A stretch of DNA of 46,792 bases, taken from positions 1 to 46,792 of the forward strand of contig JANYGC010000037.1 in NCBI GenBank assembly GCA_025359425.1, written 5' to 3'. The stretch is from Sphingomonadaceae bacterium (GTDB taxonomy: Bacteria > Pseudomonadota > Alphaproteobacteria > Sphingomonadales > Sphingomonadaceae). How positions within the stretch are numbered: the stretch's first letter is position 1; every line of letters starts with the position of its first letter. The translations under genes and the position numbers were made by a program. Below the pieces are notes generated by a model that saw only the letters and a program-made list of their open reading frames with translations, was not told the DNA's origin and searched no databases. This document shows positions 1 through 9,275 of this stretch, piece after piece.

Positions 1-268
1 TGCCTTCCGCTGCAAAGTTAATGTTGGTTCCGCCTGGTCGCCGATGGTCGGTCCAACCTTGCTTCATTTCGGCTTCGGGAAAGAGGAATCCGATCCTGCC
101 GTTCGGCGTGTCGACAAAACATCGCCTCGCTTCGATCCAACGGAAGAGTAATTCGAGAGACGGCGGCAGCGCCATCCCCGCACACAGAGTCGGGCCAATC
201 TGTTGGCCCAGCACGGAGTGTTCGCGAGGTTTGCGCACCCCAAAGATGTTGGCGATCAAGTGCAGCAC
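1..268 (-). CDS. Partial unknown protein, C-terminus beyond window edge
   Basis: An open frame of 89 codons runs without a stop from a GTG at 268 to the left edge. The start is supported by a GGGGGA purine run five bases upstream, which lies within the last codons of the lldD-like gene. The stop of that gene (270-272) is only one base away, so the two are probably co-transcribed. The visible protein has an aliphatic start (VLHLIANIFGVRKP), then GPTLCAGMALPPSLELLFRW and a Gly/Asn-rich stretch. I do not recognise the family. It is a soluble-looking N-terminal part with no signal peptide. The reality of the frame rests on its clean length, RBS and tight spacing. Confidence 0.55.
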   Translation of the reverse strand, partial: MLHLIANIFGVRKPREHSVLGQQIGPTLCAGMALPPSLELLFRWIEARRCFVDTPNGRIGFLFPEAEMKQGWTDHRRPGGTNINFAAEG

Positions 269-269
269 G

Positions 270-1436
270 TTATTCCCCCAACAAAACCCCGCGCCCCACA
301 TCCCGCGCATTCACCGCCCCGGTCAGCCCCAGTGCGGTGCGCATGTCCTGCTTGTACAGCCCGAGCATCCGCGTCAGCGCGGCCCCTCCGCCCGCCGCCA
401 GCGCCATCACCCACGGCCGCCCGATGAGCGCCGCCTTCGCGCCGAGCGCCAGCGCCTTGACCAAGTCCTGACCGCTGCGAATGCCGCCATCGACCAGCAG
501 TGTGGTCTCGCTCCCCACCGCGTCGGCGATGCGCGGCAGCATCGTCGCGGTCGAGGCTGCGCCGTCCAGCTGCCGCCCGCCGTGGTTGGAGACGATCATC
601 CCGTCCGCGCCGATTGCTACCGCTTGCTTCGCATCCTCAACGTCGAGAATGCCCTTGAGCACGAGGTTGCCCTGCCACACCGTGCGCAGCCACTCGATGT
701 CTTTCCACGTCACCGAGGGATCGAACTGGCTGCCGGTCCAGTGCAGGTAATCGCGCGGGTTTTTGCTTTGCTTGACGTAGCGCGAGAGGTTGCCGAAGCC
801 GTGCGGGCCGCCCTTCAGGCCGACGTCGATGGCCCAGCCGGGATGCAGCGCATAGTCGAGCGCGCCCGAGCGGAAGTTGCCCCAGCGGCCGAGCCCCCCG
901 GCCATGCCGTTGCGGATGTCGCGATAACGCGTGCCGAGCACCGCCAGGTCGATGGTGAAGGCCAGCGTGCGCACGCCCGCCGCCCAGGCACGCTCGAGAA
1001 TCTCCTGCACGATCCCGCGGTCTTTCAGCATGTAAAGCTGGAACCAGAACGGCTTGTCGCCGGTTGCGCCCAATTCTTCCATCGTGCAGATCCCGACGGT
1101 CGAGAGGCAGAACGGGATGCCCGCCTTGTCCGCCGCGCGCTTGGCCTGAACCTCGCCGCGCCGCGCGCTCATCCCGCCCATCCCGATCGGTGCGAGCACC
1201 AGCGGCATGGCCAGTTTTTCGCCGAACAGTTCGGTCCCGCAATCCATGTTCGAGACGTCGACCAGCACCTTCTGGCCCAGCCGCACGGCTTCCCAGTCAG
1301 CGGTGTTGCTGCGCAGGGTCACTTCCGCGCCCGCGCCGCCGTCGTAATAATCGAACAGGAAGCGCGGCAGGCGGCGCTCGGCCCCGCGGCGGAAATCGGC
1401 GAAGCTGGCGGGGAGCGGGTTGAGGGATTCGCCCAT
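270..1436 (-). CDS. lldD: FMN-dependent alpha-hydroxy-acid dehydrogenase (L-lactate dehydrogenase type)
   Basis: 388 residues, the usual length of the LldD / glycolate oxidase family, which oxidises L-2-hydroxy acids such as lactate to 2-oxo acids with FMN. Seen in the sequence: the N-terminal FDYYDGGA motif (about residues 28-35), the substrate/FMN strand LVLKGIL, the active-site block SNHGGRQLDGA with the catalytic His near residue 285, and the phosphate-binding VDGGIRSGQD followed by ALGAKAALIGRP. There is no signal peptide, so it is cytoplasmic or membrane-peripheral. It lies just downstream of a ThDP-enzyme gene on the same strand, separated by a palindromic repeat. The family is certain. 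The substrate (lactate, glycolate, mandelate) is inferred; the LldD-like length favours lactate. Confidence 0.88.
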   Translation of the reverse strand: MGESLNPLPASFADFRRGAERRLPRFLFDYYDGGAGAEVTLRSNTADWEAVRLGQKVLVDVSNMDCGTELFGEKLAMPLVLAPIGMGGMSARRGEVQAKRAADKAGIPFCLSTVGICTMEELGATGDKPFWFQLYMLKDRGIVQEILERAWAAGVRTLAFTIDLAVLGTRYRDIRNGMAGGLGRWGNFRSGALDYALHPGWAIDVGLKGGPHGFGNLSRYVKQSKNPRDYLHWTGSQFDPSVTWKDIEWLRTVWQGNLVLKGILDVEDAKQAVAIGADGMIVSNHGGRQLDGAASTATMLPRIADAVGSETTLLVDGGIRSGQDLVKALALGAKAALIGRPWVMALAAGGGAALTRMLGLYKQDMRTALGLTGAVNARDVGRGVLLGE

Positions 1437-1443
1437 TTCTTAG

Positions 1444-1528
1444 CCCTTCCCCGTTGGGGAAGGGTTGGGATGGAGGTTCGACGCCGGCGTGGGACCCCCC
1501 ACCCCAACCCCTCCCCAGGGGGAGGGGC
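1444..1528. repeat. GC-rich palindromic repeat, CCCCTCCCC family
   Basis: Two short hairpins of the type CCCTTCCCC...GGGGAAGGG and CCCCTCCCC...GGGGAGGGG flank a middle segment with GGCGTGGGAC. The same architecture recurs near 12211, 16791, 21618 and 36400. It fills almost the whole gap between two minus-strand genes and may also act as a processing or termination hairpin. Confidence 0.75.
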
Positions 1529-1549
1529 TCTTGAGGATTTGCAGCATTC

Positions 1550-3094
1550 TCACAACAGCGCCTCGATCAACCGTGGCCCCTTGTGCGCCAGCGCATCCTG
1601 CAGCGCAGCGTGGAACCCCTCAGCCGTATCCACCCGCACCGCCGGCACGCCCATCCCCTCGGACAGCTGCGACCAGTTGATCGCCGGGTTGGTGAGATCG
1701 AGCATCGACAGCGCTTTGGGCCCGGGGTTCTGCACGCCGACCCGCATCAGCTCGATATTGAGGATCGCGTAGCTGCCGTTGTTGAGGATCACCGTGGTCA
1801 CGTCGAGCTTTTCGCGCGCCATCGTCCACAGCGCCTGCAGCGTGTACATCCCGCCGCCATCGGCCTGCAGCGCGATCACCTTGCGCGCCGGACAAGCCAC
1901 CGCTGCACCGACCGCGAGCGGCAGGCCCTGGCCGATCGCGCCGCCGGCCAGCTGGAGCCAATCGTGCTGCGCCGCGCCCGCGCACATGGCAAAGGAGGCC
2001 GCGCCCGAGGTTGCGCTTTCGTCCGAGACGATTGCATTGGCGGGGAGCAGCTGCGCCAGCACCGCGCCGAGATTGGCCGAATTGAGCTTGCCCGGCTCCC
2101 ACGGGAACTGGGTCGCGACTTGGACCAGCGCGGGCTCAGCGGGGGCCGCCAGCGCATCGGCCAGGGCCCCCAGCGCCGCCGCCGCGTCCTCGCGCATCGA
2201 GGCGAGCCGGACCAGCGTTGCGCCCGGCGGGGAGAGCCAGCTTGGCTTGCCCGGATAAGCGAAGAACGACACCGGCGGTTCGCTGCCGCAGAACACGATG
2301 GTCTTGAATTCAGCGAGGTACGCCTCGGCCTGTTCGCCGAAGTAGGGCAGCTTTTCGGTGGCCACCCGCCCCGCGCCGCGTTGGTGGCGGGCGGCAAAGG
2401 TTTCGGTGATCAGCCGCGCGCCGGTTGCGGCGGCGATCCGCCCAGCCTGAACCAGCACATCGGCGCGCAAGGCCCGCCCGCCGAGGAACAGCGCCTTGGG
2501 GCCATCGCCTTGCAGCGCGGCGGCAGCAGCGGCGACAGCTTCGGCGGGGGCCTGGGCGGGCGCGGGCATCACCGGCACCGCAACCTTGGCCGCGCCTTCG
2601 CTCCACGCATGGTCGGCGGGCACCACCACCGTGGCGATCTTGCCGGGATAGCTCTGCGCCATCGCAAACGCCTCGGCCCCGGCATGGGCCAGATCCTGCG
2701 GCGATTTAGACACCCGCACCCAGTCCGACATCGGCCGCGCGACGCCCAGCGCGTCCGAAGTCAGCGGGGCATCGTAATGCAGGTGATAGGTCGCATGATC
2801 GCCGACCATGTTGATCACGGGGGACCCCGCGCGGCGCGCGTTGTGCAGGTTGGCAAGGCCATTGCCGAGCCCTGGGCCAAGGTGCAGCAGCGTCACCGCC
2901 GGTTTGTCCGCCATCCGCCCATAACCGTCCGCCGCGCCGGTCACCACGCCTTCGAACAGGCCCAGAATAGCGCGCATCCCGTGCTGGCGATCGACCGCCG
3001 CGACCAGCTGCATCTCCGAGGTGCCGGGGTTGGCGAAGCACACTTCGACCCCGCACTCGCTCAATGTCCCGATAAAGGCTTCGGCCCCGTTCAT
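1550..3094 (-). CDS. Thiamine-diphosphate enzyme, acetolactate synthase large-subunit-like
   Basis: 514 residues from the ATG at 3094, which is preceded by GGGAGA seven bases upstream; the frame extends 17 codons further but without a better site. The three-domain ThDP enzyme layout (IlvB / MdlC / benzoylformate decarboxylase superfamily) is visible. The N-terminal PYR domain has FANPGTSEMQ and the ThDP-activating Glu near residue 48 (FEGVVTGAADGYGR). The C-terminal PP domain has the Mg/ThDP motif ADGGGMYTLQALWT ending in NN. It would act on 2-oxo acids by carboligation or decarboxylation. No FAD-site or regulatory-subunit gene is nearby, so true acetolactate synthase activity is doubtful. 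With the adjacent 2-hydroxy-acid dehydrogenase it may form a small 2-hydroxy/2-oxo acid catabolic unit (inference). Confidence 0.8.
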   Translation of the reverse strand: MNGAEAFIGTLSECGVEVCFANPGTSEMQLVAAVDRQHGMRAILGLFEGVVTGAADGYGRMADKPAVTLLHLGPGLGNGLANLHNARRAGSPVINMVGDHATYHLHYDAPLTSDALGVARPMSDWVRVSKSPQDLAHAGAEAFAMAQSYPGKIATVVVPADHAWSEGAAKVAVPVMPAPAQAPAEAVAAAAAALQGDGPKALFLGGRALRADVLVQAGRIAAATGARLITETFAARHQRGAGRVATEKLPYFGEQAEAYLAEFKTIVFCGSEPPVSFFAYPGKPSWLSPPGATLVRLASMREDAAAALGALADALAAPAEPALVQVATQFPWEPGKLNSANLGAVLAQLLPANAIVSDESATSGAASFAMCAGAAQHDWLQLAGGAIGQGLPLAVGAAVACPARKVIALQADGGGMYTLQALWTMAREKLDVTTVILNNGSYAILNIELMRVGVQNPGPKALSMLDLTNPAINWSQLSEGMGVPAVRVDTAEGFHAALQDALAHKGPRLIEALL

Positions 3095-3176
3095 GTGTTC
3101 GTTCTCCCTGTTGCAAGACGGTAACGCCGGGGCGGCGCGGCGCAAGGCTCTAGAAAAATTTGCCCCTACTCTGAAT

Positions 3177-3279
3177 CGTCATCCCGGCGCAGGCCGGGAC
3201 CCAGTCCAAACAAACAAACAGCGACTCTTCCCGGGTTCCGTTTCAGAAGTGCTGGGTCCCGGCCTTCGCCGGGATGACG
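3177..3279. repeat. Inverted repeat of the GTCATCCCGGCG type
   Basis: 28-nt arms (3177-3204 and 3252-3279), near-perfect reverse complements beginning CGTCATCCCGGCG, enclose about 47 nt of unrelated sequence. A second copy is at 7892-7986. Elements with this core are common in intergenic regions of alphaproteobacteria. Here it lies between convergent-free, same-strand genes. Confidence 0.85.
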
Positions 3280-3306
3280 GGTGGTTCAGATATTGCGCAC
3301 GCTGCT

Positions 3307-3948
3307 TTAATCCTCGGCGCGGCGGTAAGCGGGCAGGCTCAATCCGCGCGCAATCGCGGTGCCGCGCAGGGCGAACCCGGCGAGTGCGGCGAGCGGCCAG
3401 ACCAGCTCGCGCGCGAGCCCCAGCGTCTGACCCAGCGCGCACAGCCCCGCCGAGAGCGCCGCCGCCGTCACGTAAATTTCGGGCCGCATCAGGATCGACG
3501 GGCGCCCGGCCAGCACATCGCGGATAATCCCGCCGACGCAGCCGGTGATCACTCCCATCAGCATTGCGGGAACCAGCGGCAGGCCGAACGCCAGCGCCTT
3601 GGCGGTGCCGAGCACGGTGTAGGCGGCGAGCCCCGCCGCATCGGCCCATTCGAGCAGCTTGGATTGCTCGTTTTTGGCCAACCATTTGCGCGGCATAAAC
3701 CACGCGAGCAGCGCCACGCCGAGACACACCGGCGCAACCCACGGATCGCGCACCCAGAACACCGGCGCGCCGATCAGCAGATCGCGCACCGAGCCGCCGC
3801 CGACCCCGGTGACCAGCGCGAAAAAGCTCATCGTCACGAAGGTCTGCTGCAGCCGCGCGGCGAGCAGCGCGCCGGTCAGCGCGAAGACGGCGGTCCCGGC
3901 CAGATCGAGCACTTCGGGGATCTGCGGGACCGCGGCGGGCAGGCTCAT
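3307..3948 (-). CDS. TRIC / UPF0126 family membrane protein
   Basis: 213 residues, almost entirely hydrophobic, with about seven membrane segments arranged as two internal repeats. The repeats carry the family glycine signatures GGGSVRDLL (about 50-58) and GGIIRDVLAG (about 139-148). This is the bacterial YadS/UPF0126 group, homologous to trimeric intracellular cation channels, so a monovalent cation channel in the inner membrane is likely. The ATG at 3948 overlaps the stop of the upstream PepSY gene (ATGA), implying translational coupling. A start 26 codons further upstream is possible but would run deep into the PepSY gene. Confidence 0.85.
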   Translation of the reverse strand: MSLPAAVPQIPEVLDLAGTAVFALTGALLAARLQQTFVTMSFFALVTGVGGGSVRDLLIGAPVFWVRDPWVAPVCLGVALLAWFMPRKWLAKNEQSKLLEWADAAGLAAYTVLGTAKALAFGLPLVPAMLMGVITGCVGGIIRDVLAGRPSILMRPEIYVTAAALSAGLCALGQTLGLARELVWPLAALAGFALRGTAIARGLSLPAYRRAED

Positions 3949-4658
3949 CGCCGCGCCTTGCGCCGCCGGAACAGCAGCACGCTGCCGAGCACGCCCGATG
4001 CGAGCGCGATCCCGCCGAACAGCCACAGCAAGACATTGCTGGTGTCCTCACGCGTGCGCGGGTCCATGATGTGCAGCCCCCACATGAAATCGTAGGCGCG
4101 CCAGAACCGCGTGCGCAGCGCGAGCACTTCGCCGGTATCGGCATCGATGTAGAGATGGGTGCCATCGGCAAAGTTGGCCTGCCATGACGGGCGGGGCCGG
4201 CGCAAGTCGAGCGGGGCGGCCTCGGCGGCAAAATGGCGCACCGACGACAGCGCGCTGGTCCCGGCAAAGGTAGCGCGGGCCAGTTGCCCGGCCTCACTGG
4301 CTGTGACCGGGCCGAGCCGCAGGCCCGTGCGGGCATTGAACCGGGCCTGGACTTTGTCCGCGCCGGTGACCAGCCAGACCGGCTGACCCAGCTGTTCGGC
4401 CAGTGCGAGGCGGGAGACGGCCCCGGCCACTTGCGGCGTAACCAGTCCGGCGGCGGCGATCGCCGCAACCGGGCGGCGCAGCGCTTCGCCGCGCACGGCA
4501 TCAATCGGCCGCGCGGCCATGAACAGGCCCGAGATCAGCCACAGCAGCACCGGCAGCGCGGCGATCCAGCCAAGCCAGATATGCCAGCGGGCAAAGCGTT
4601 GCATCAGCCGGCGGCGCGGCCGCACCGGCTGGTCTGTTGCAGTGCTGCCCCCCGCCAT
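3945..4658 (-). CDS. PepSY-domain membrane protein
   Basis: 237 residues. A basic N-terminus is followed by a membrane helix (about 27-49) beginning WHIWLGW, then a periplasmic part containing a PepSY-like segment (FNARTGLRLGPV, YIDADTGEVLAL). The motif MWGLHIMD precedes a second helix near 208-230, and the protein ends in an Arg/Lys tail (RRRKARR). This pattern is that of PepSY-associated TM proteins, often linked to iron/siderophore or redox functions, but nothing local fixes the role. It overlaps the TRIC-type gene by four bases and is seven bases after the stop of the small upstream gene, so the three are probably one transcript. Confidence 0.8.
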   Translation of the reverse strand: MAGGSTATDQPVRPRRRLMQRFARWHIWLGWIAALPVLLWLISGLFMAARPIDAVRGEALRRPVAAIAAAGLVTPQVAGAVSRLALAEQLGQPVWLVTGADKVQARFNARTGLRLGPVTASEAGQLARATFAGTSALSSVRHFAAEAAPLDLRRPRPSWQANFADGTHLYIDADTGEVLALRTRFWRAYDFMWGLHIMDPRTREDTSNVLLWLFGGIALASGVLGSVLLFRRRKARR

Positions 4659-4665
4659 CGCCCGC

Positions 4666-4869
4666 CTACTCCTCGATCAGTTCTTCGAACCGGGTCTTGA
4701 GCGCGAGGATGCGCTGGGCGGCTTCGGTATAAGTCGCCACTTCATCGCGGCGGGTGTTGCCGCGGGCTTCTTTGGCGGCTTCGACATAGCCTTCCATATC
4801 GGCATCGAGCGCGTCGACGATCATCTCGAGTTCGTCCTGGTTCAGCTTGATTGAGACGGTGTCAGCCAC
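4666..4869 (-). CDS. Small acidic helical protein, unknown function
   Basis: 67 residues from a GTG at 4869, preceded by AAAGGA nine to ten bases upstream. The in-frame upstream extension is Pro/Gly-rich and looks non-coding, so I chose this start. The protein is acidic and predicted helical (LNQDELEMIVDALDADMEGYVEAAKEARG), without signal peptide or membrane segment. Its stop is seven bases before the PepSY gene. I do not recognise a named family; it may be a conserved small cytoplasmic protein of this lineage. Confidence 0.7.
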   Translation of the reverse strand: MADTVSIKLNQDELEMIVDALDADMEGYVEAAKEARGNTRRDEVATYTEAAQRILALKTRFEELIEE

Positions 4870-4954
4870 GAATGAAGTCCTTTGTGCACGGGTTATGCCC
4901 CCGCCATAGCCGCGCGGAGCCGCCGGGCAAATGGCATTTGCGCCCAATTACCGC

Positions 4955-6412
4955 TTAACGGATCAACTGGATGCTCGCCCGCCCGGTGCCCCACACCGGC
5001 AGATACAGCCCGTTGCCCGCCGCCTTGAGCGAGCCGGTGCGCACGTTCTGGATATCGGCGCGGATCAGCATGTTACCGGCGCGCTGGTCCGAGATGGCGC
5101 GGTCGATCTTGCCGAGCAACTTGTCGTAATCCTTAGTGAAATTCTGCGCCAAAGCCTCGGCAATCGTCTCCGAAATGGCGGGCGTGTTGGCCAGTTTGAG
5201 CAGGAGGTTGGTCCCGGTGCTGTCGGTCGCGCCGTCAACCGTGACTTCGGTAAAGCGCACTTCGCGGGTGTTGGGCGGGTTGATCGGCAGCCCGGTCAGC
5301 CAGATCGTGCCGTGCGAGCTGGTGGTGCGCCGGTCGGTGTCGAGCGCGGTAAATTCCAGCCCGACCGCGATCCGGCCATTGTCGGTGCCATAGGCGGTCA
5401 CTTTGCCGAACCGGACGAACACGTCGCCATAACCCGGCACCGCGAAGGGCCGGGCGGATCGCTTGACCAGCGCCTTGGCGATGACCGGCTCGAGCTCGGC
5501 ATAGTCGGCGGTGACCGGAATGTAGAACTGGAGCTGCCCGGCATCGGCTGCCAGTGGCCGCACCCCGGGCAGCGGGGTCCGGGCTGGATCGGCTGGGCGG
5601 TCACCCACGAAAGTTTCGGTCAGCGCCTTCATCCCCAGCCGCAGCACCAGCTGGCGGCCCTGCACAGAATAGCCGCCGTACTGCAATTCCTGCGGGGTCA
5701 CGCGCATCCACACCGGCGGATTGTCGCGGTTGAGCAACAGCGAGGTGAAGGCCGAATTCCACGATTGCTCGATCTGCTGGCGGAACTGGAGCTTGGCAAT
5801 TTCGCGCGGCAGGGTCTGCTCCAGCTTGGTGACCACGCCTTGCAGCTTGGCGTCGGCCTTGCTGGTCAGCCCAATGTGCTTGCCCATGAAATCGATCGCG
5901 GGTTCCTGCGTCCAGTCGTAGGCAATATCGACCGTTGCGCGCAGCGTCCAATCGGCGGCGAGCGCGAGGTGGACGATGGCGCGGACTTGCGCGCGCGCCG
6001 TGGCGGTCTCCTGCTTGACCAGCCCGCCGACATCGCGCGCGTGGATCACCGCGCTGATCGGCATCGTCACCACGATATCGCGGCCGCTGTCCGAGATTGC
6101 CATCGGCCCGCGCACGACCTCGCCGACCAGCCGGCAGTGCAGCGTCGGGGTCTTGATCTTGACGAACACGACCTTGACCTTGCGGCTCGGCACGCAGACC
6201 TGGCCGGGCTGGTCGATGGTCCAGAGTTGGCGCGGAATTTCGCGTTCGAGCGCGGCGGAGAGCGCGGCAAGATCGGCGGCGATCGGCACCGCGATGATCG
6301 AGCTTTGCGGCTCGCTCTTGACCGCGTCATGAGACCGCGGCGGGGCGCCGCCGTGGTTTTTGCAGGCCGCCAGCCCGAGCGCGAGCAGCGCCGCGATTGC
6401 CCAATTCCGCAT
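4955..6412 (-). CDS. DUF4403 family lipoprotein
   Basis: 485 residues from the ATG at 6412. The start begins a clear lipoprotein signal (MRNWAIAALLALGLAAC), so the mature protein is anchored by Cys17; the 11 codons upstream are poor. The remainder matches what I know of DUF4403: a Ser/Ile-rich first strand region (SSIIAVPIAADL), repeated beta-rich segments resembling tubular lipid-binding folds, and the pattern YDWTQEPAIDFMGKHIGL. The length is typical. A periplasmic or outer-membrane-linked lipid-binding role is inferred from fold similarity only. It stands 74 bases downstream of lpdA on the same strand and 85 bases upstream of the small acidic gene. Confidence 0.75.
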   Translation of the reverse strand: MRNWAIAALLALGLAACKNHGGAPPRSHDAVKSEPQSSIIAVPIAADLAALSAALEREIPRQLWTIDQPGQVCVPSRKVKVVFVKIKTPTLHCRLVGEVVRGPMAISDSGRDIVVTMPISAVIHARDVGGLVKQETATARAQVRAIVHLALAADWTLRATVDIAYDWTQEPAIDFMGKHIGLTSKADAKLQGVVTKLEQTLPREIAKLQFRQQIEQSWNSAFTSLLLNRDNPPVWMRVTPQELQYGGYSVQGRQLVLRLGMKALTETFVGDRPADPARTPLPGVRPLAADAGQLQFYIPVTADYAELEPVIAKALVKRSARPFAVPGYGDVFVRFGKVTAYGTDNGRIAVGLEFTALDTDRRTTSSHGTIWLTGLPINPPNTREVRFTEVTVDGATDSTGTNLLLKLANTPAISETIAEALAQNFTKDYDKLLGKIDRAISDQRAGNMLIRADIQNVRTGSLKAAGNGLYLPVWGTGRASIQLIR

Positions 6413-6486
6413 GATCGATCCGCCCCGTTGCGCCCCTGTTGGCACAAACGCGCGACAACGACCGCGCGTTCCCGGGCAGACCGGGC

Positions 6487-7878
6487 CTAGATGTGGATCG
6501 CTTTGCCCATCACGCCCATCGCGGCTTCCTTGATCGCCTCGCTGTGGGTGGGGTGCGCGTGGCTGGTGTAGGCGATGTCTTCCGAGGTCGCGCCGAATTC
6601 CATCGCCACGCAGGCTTCAGCGATCATCGTGCCCGCCACGCTGGCGATGGCCCAGACGCCGAGCACTTTGTCGGTCCTGGCATCGGCGATGATCTTCACG
6701 AAGCCGTCGGGCTCATGATTGGTCTTGGCGCGGCTGTTGGCGAGCATCGGGAACTTGCCGACCTTGATCTCGCCGAGCTCCTTGGCTTGGTCTTCAGTCA
6801 GACCGACCCCGGCGATCTCGGGCCAGGTATAGACCACGCCCGGGATCACCGCGTGATTGACGATCCCGGTCAGCCCGGCGATGTTTTCGGCGACCGCAAT
6901 GCCCTCGTCCTCGGCCTTGTGCGCGAGCATCGGACCGGGGACGACATCGCCGATCGCCCAGACGCCGGGTACCGACGTGCGGAAATCGTGATCGATTTCG
7001 ATCTGCCCGCGTGCGTTGGGAGCAAGCCCGATCGCGTCGAGGCCGAGGCCTTCGGTGTTCGGACGGCGCCCGATCGAAACCAGCACGCAATCGGCTTCAA
7101 GCGTTTCCATCGCGCCGCCAGCGGAAGGCTCCAGCGTCAGCGTGGCCTTGCTGCCCTTGACGCTCACCCCGGTCACCTTGGTCCCGAGCCGCAGCGTCAT
7201 GCCCTGCTTCTTGAAGATCTTCGCGGCTTCCTTGCGGATGTCCATGTCCATGCCGGGGAGCAGCTGGTCGAGAAATTCGACCACGATCACTTCCGCGCCA
7301 AGCCGCCGCCAGACCGAACCCAGTTCGAGCCCGATCACCCCGCCGCCGATCACGACCATCCGCTTGGGGACCTTGGGCAGTTCGAGCGCGCCGGTGCTGT
7401 CGACCACGACCTTTTGGTCGACGGTAACGCCGGGCAGCGGGGTGACGCTGGAGCCGGTGGCAATCACGATGTTCTTGGCACGGAATGACTTACCGACCAC
7501 TTCTACTGTGTCGGCCGAAGTGAATTTGGCATAGCCCTTGAGCCAATCGACCTTGTTCTTCTTGAACAGGAACGCGATTCCCCCGGTCAGCTGCGCCACC
7601 GCATCGAGCCGCTGCGCGTGCATCGCGGGCAGGTTAAGCTTGGGCGTCACCTCGACCCCCATCTTCGCCATCGTGCCATTGGCCGCCGCGTCGAAATACT
7701 CCGAGGCATGGAGCAGCGCTTTCGAGGGAATGCACCCGACGTTGAGGCAAGTCCCGCCCAGCGTCTCCCGGCCTTCGACGCAAGCGGTCTTCAGCCCCAA
7801 CTGCGCCGCACGGATCGCCGCGACATAGCCGCCGGGACCGGAACCGATGATCAGGACGTCGTAATCGTAGTCAGCCAT
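6487..7878 (-). CDS. lpdA: Dihydrolipoamide dehydrogenase (E3)
   Basis: 463 residues. The enzyme reoxidises the dihydrolipoyl arm of 2-oxoacid dehydrogenase complexes with FAD and NAD+. The FAD site IIGSGPGG is at residues 10-17. The redox-active disulfide is Cys44/Cys49 in GGTCLNVGCIPSK. The NAD site is VIGGGVIGLELG, a second FAD segment is AIGDVVPGPMLAHKAEDEG, and the C-terminal HAHPTHSE supplies the catalytic His/Glu near 442 and 447. It is the last gene of the mdh-to-lpdA cluster, 122 bases after odhB with a palindrome in between. It therefore most likely serves the 2-oxoglutarate dehydrogenase complex, though it could be shared with other complexes. Confidence 0.96.
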   Translation of the reverse strand: MADYDYDVLIIGSGPGGYVAAIRAAQLGLKTACVEGRETLGGTCLNVGCIPSKALLHASEYFDAAANGTMAKMGVEVTPKLNLPAMHAQRLDAVAQLTGGIAFLFKKNKVDWLKGYAKFTSADTVEVVGKSFRAKNIVIATGSSVTPLPGVTVDQKVVVDSTGALELPKVPKRMVVIGGGVIGLELGSVWRRLGAEVIVVEFLDQLLPGMDMDIRKEAAKIFKKQGMTLRLGTKVTGVSVKGSKATLTLEPSAGGAMETLEADCVLVSIGRRPNTEGLGLDAIGLAPNARGQIEIDHDFRTSVPGVWAIGDVVPGPMLAHKAEDEGIAVAENIAGLTGIVNHAVIPGVVYTWPEIAGVGLTEDQAKELGEIKVGKFPMLANSRAKTNHEPDGFVKIIADARTDKVLGVWAIASVAGTMIAEACVAMEFGATSEDIAYTSHAHPTHSEAIKEAAMGVMGKAIHI

Positions 7879-7891
7879 TTTTCTAACTCCT

Positions 7892-7986
7892 CGTCACCCC
7901 GGCGAAGGCCGGGGTCCAGTCCCACACAAGAAAGTCGCTTCGCGGCATCTTTTCTGTGCTGGGTCCCGGCCTTCGCCGGGATGACG
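7892..7986. repeat. Inverted repeat of the GTCATCCCGGCG type, copy 2
   Basis: Arms begin CGTCACCCCGGCGAAGG (7892) and end GCCGGGATGACG (7986), so they pair over about 27 bases with a ~40-nt loop. It is the same family as 3177-3279. It sits between odhB and lpdA inside the operon, where the hairpin could tune expression of the distal gene (inference). Confidence 0.85.
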
Positions 7987-8000
7987 TTCAGGTTTCAAAT

Positions 8001-9251
8001 TCACAAATCGATCAGCAGCCGCGTCGGATCTTCGATCGCTTCCTTGATGGTCTTGAGCGCCGTAACCGCCTCGCGTCCGTCGATCAGGCGGTGGTCGTAG
8101 CTGAGCGCGAGGTACATCATCGGGCGGATCACGATCTGGCCGTCGCGGACCACCGGGCGGTCTTCGATCCGGTGCAGGCCGAGCACGGCGCTCTGCGGCG
8201 GATTGATGATCGGGGTGGACATGAGGCCGCCAAACACGCCGCCGTTGGAGATGGTGAAAGTCCCACCAGCCATGTCGGCGAGCGTCAGGCTGCCGTCCTT
8301 GGCGCGGCGGCCAAGGTCGCCGATCGCTTTTTCGATCTCGGCAAAGCCCAGCGTATCGACGTTTCGGACCACCGGCACGACCAGGCCGTTTGGCGCCGAG
8401 ACCGCGACCGACAGATCGACGTAGGGGAAGTACACGATCTCATCACCCTGGATCTGGGCGTTGACCGAGGGGAAGTCCTTGAGCGCGAGGCAGGCCGCCT
8501 TGGCGAAGAAGCTCATGAAGCCCAATTTGACCCCGTGCTTCTTCTCGAACGCGTCCTTGAACTTGTCGCGCGCGGCGATCACCGCGCTCATGTCGCAATC
8601 GTTGAAAGTGGTAAGCAGCGCGGCGGTGTCCTGCGCTTCCTTCAAGCGCTTGGCGATGGTCTGGCGCAGGCGGGTCATCTTGACACGCTCTTCGCCGCGC
8701 TCGCCGGTCGGAGCCGAAGCGGGTGCCGGTGCCGCAGCAGCCGCCGCAACGGGAGCTGACTTGGCGCTCTTGGCCTGTGCGGCGGCGACCACGTCTTCCT
8801 TGGTCAGGCGGCCGTCCTTGCCGGTGCCCTTGATGGTGGCGGGGTCGATCCCGGCTTCGAGCACCGCCCGGCGCACTGCGGGGGAGAGCGAGGTGGCAGC
8901 ATCGCTGGCGGCGGTCTTGGCCAGAACGGCTTCGGGCGCTGGCTTGGTGTCGGCGGGCAGCGCAGGCTCAGCGTCCTTGCGCTCGGCCACCGGCTCGGCC
9001 CCGGCGGCTGGCGAGCCGTCCTCGATCGTCGCGATCACCGCGCCGACCGCGACATTGTCGCCGACCTTGGCGAGCTGCTGGCCCATCACCCCGGCGACCG
9101 TGGCGGTCACCTCGATCGCGACCTTATCGGTCTCAAGGCTGGCAATCGGCTCATCGAGCGCGACCGCTTGCCCGGGCTGCTTGAGCCATTCGCCGATGGT
9201 CGCTTCGGCGACCGATTCCCCGAGCACCGGGACTTTGACTTCAGTGGACAT
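8001..9251 (-). CDS. odhB: 2-oxoglutarate dehydrogenase E2, dihydrolipoyl succinyltransferase
   Basis: 416 residues from the ATG at 9251 (GGGAAA eight bases upstream); the in-frame extension upstream is made of repeat DNA. The N-terminal lipoyl domain (1-76) has the lipoyl-lysine at residue 43 in [10 protein letters not shown]. An Ala/Pro-rich linker follows, then a peripheral-subunit-binding domain ([12 protein letters not shown]...[11 protein letters not shown]), a second linker, and the catalytic domain with [17 protein letters not shown] and the active-site [12 protein letters not shown] near the C-terminus. The [12 protein letters not shown] and succinyl-type spacing favour 2-oxoglutarate over pyruvate complexes, as does the sucA neighbour. 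Confidence 0.95.
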   Translation of the reverse strand: MSTEVKVPVLGESVAEATIGEWLKQPGQAVALDEPIASLETDKVAIEVTATVAGVMGQQLAKVGDNVAVGAVIATIEDGSPAAGAEPVAERKDAEPALPADTKPAPEAVLAKTAASDAATSLSPAVRRAVLEAGIDPATIKGTGKDGRLTKEDVVAAAQAKSAKSAPVAAAAAAPAPASAPTGERGEERVKMTRLRQTIAKRLKEAQDTAALLTTFNDCDMSAVIAARDKFKDAFEKKHGVKLGFMSFFAKAACLALKDFPSVNAQIQGDEIVYFPYVDLSVAVSAPNGLVVPVVRNVDTLGFAEIEKAIGDLGRRAKDGSLTLADMAGGTFTISNGGVFGGLMSTPIINPPQSAVLGLHRIEDRPVVRDGQIVIRPMMYLALSYDHRLIDGREAVTALKTIKEAIEDPTRLLIDL

Positions 9252-9275
9252 GATACTGTTTCCCAATTCTCGAAC

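Noticed and set aside
1550..3094. True acetolactate synthase (ilvB/ilvI)
   Set aside because: No small regulatory subunit gene follows, and the N-terminal sequence is of the broader ThDP decarboxylase type, so the symbol was withheld.
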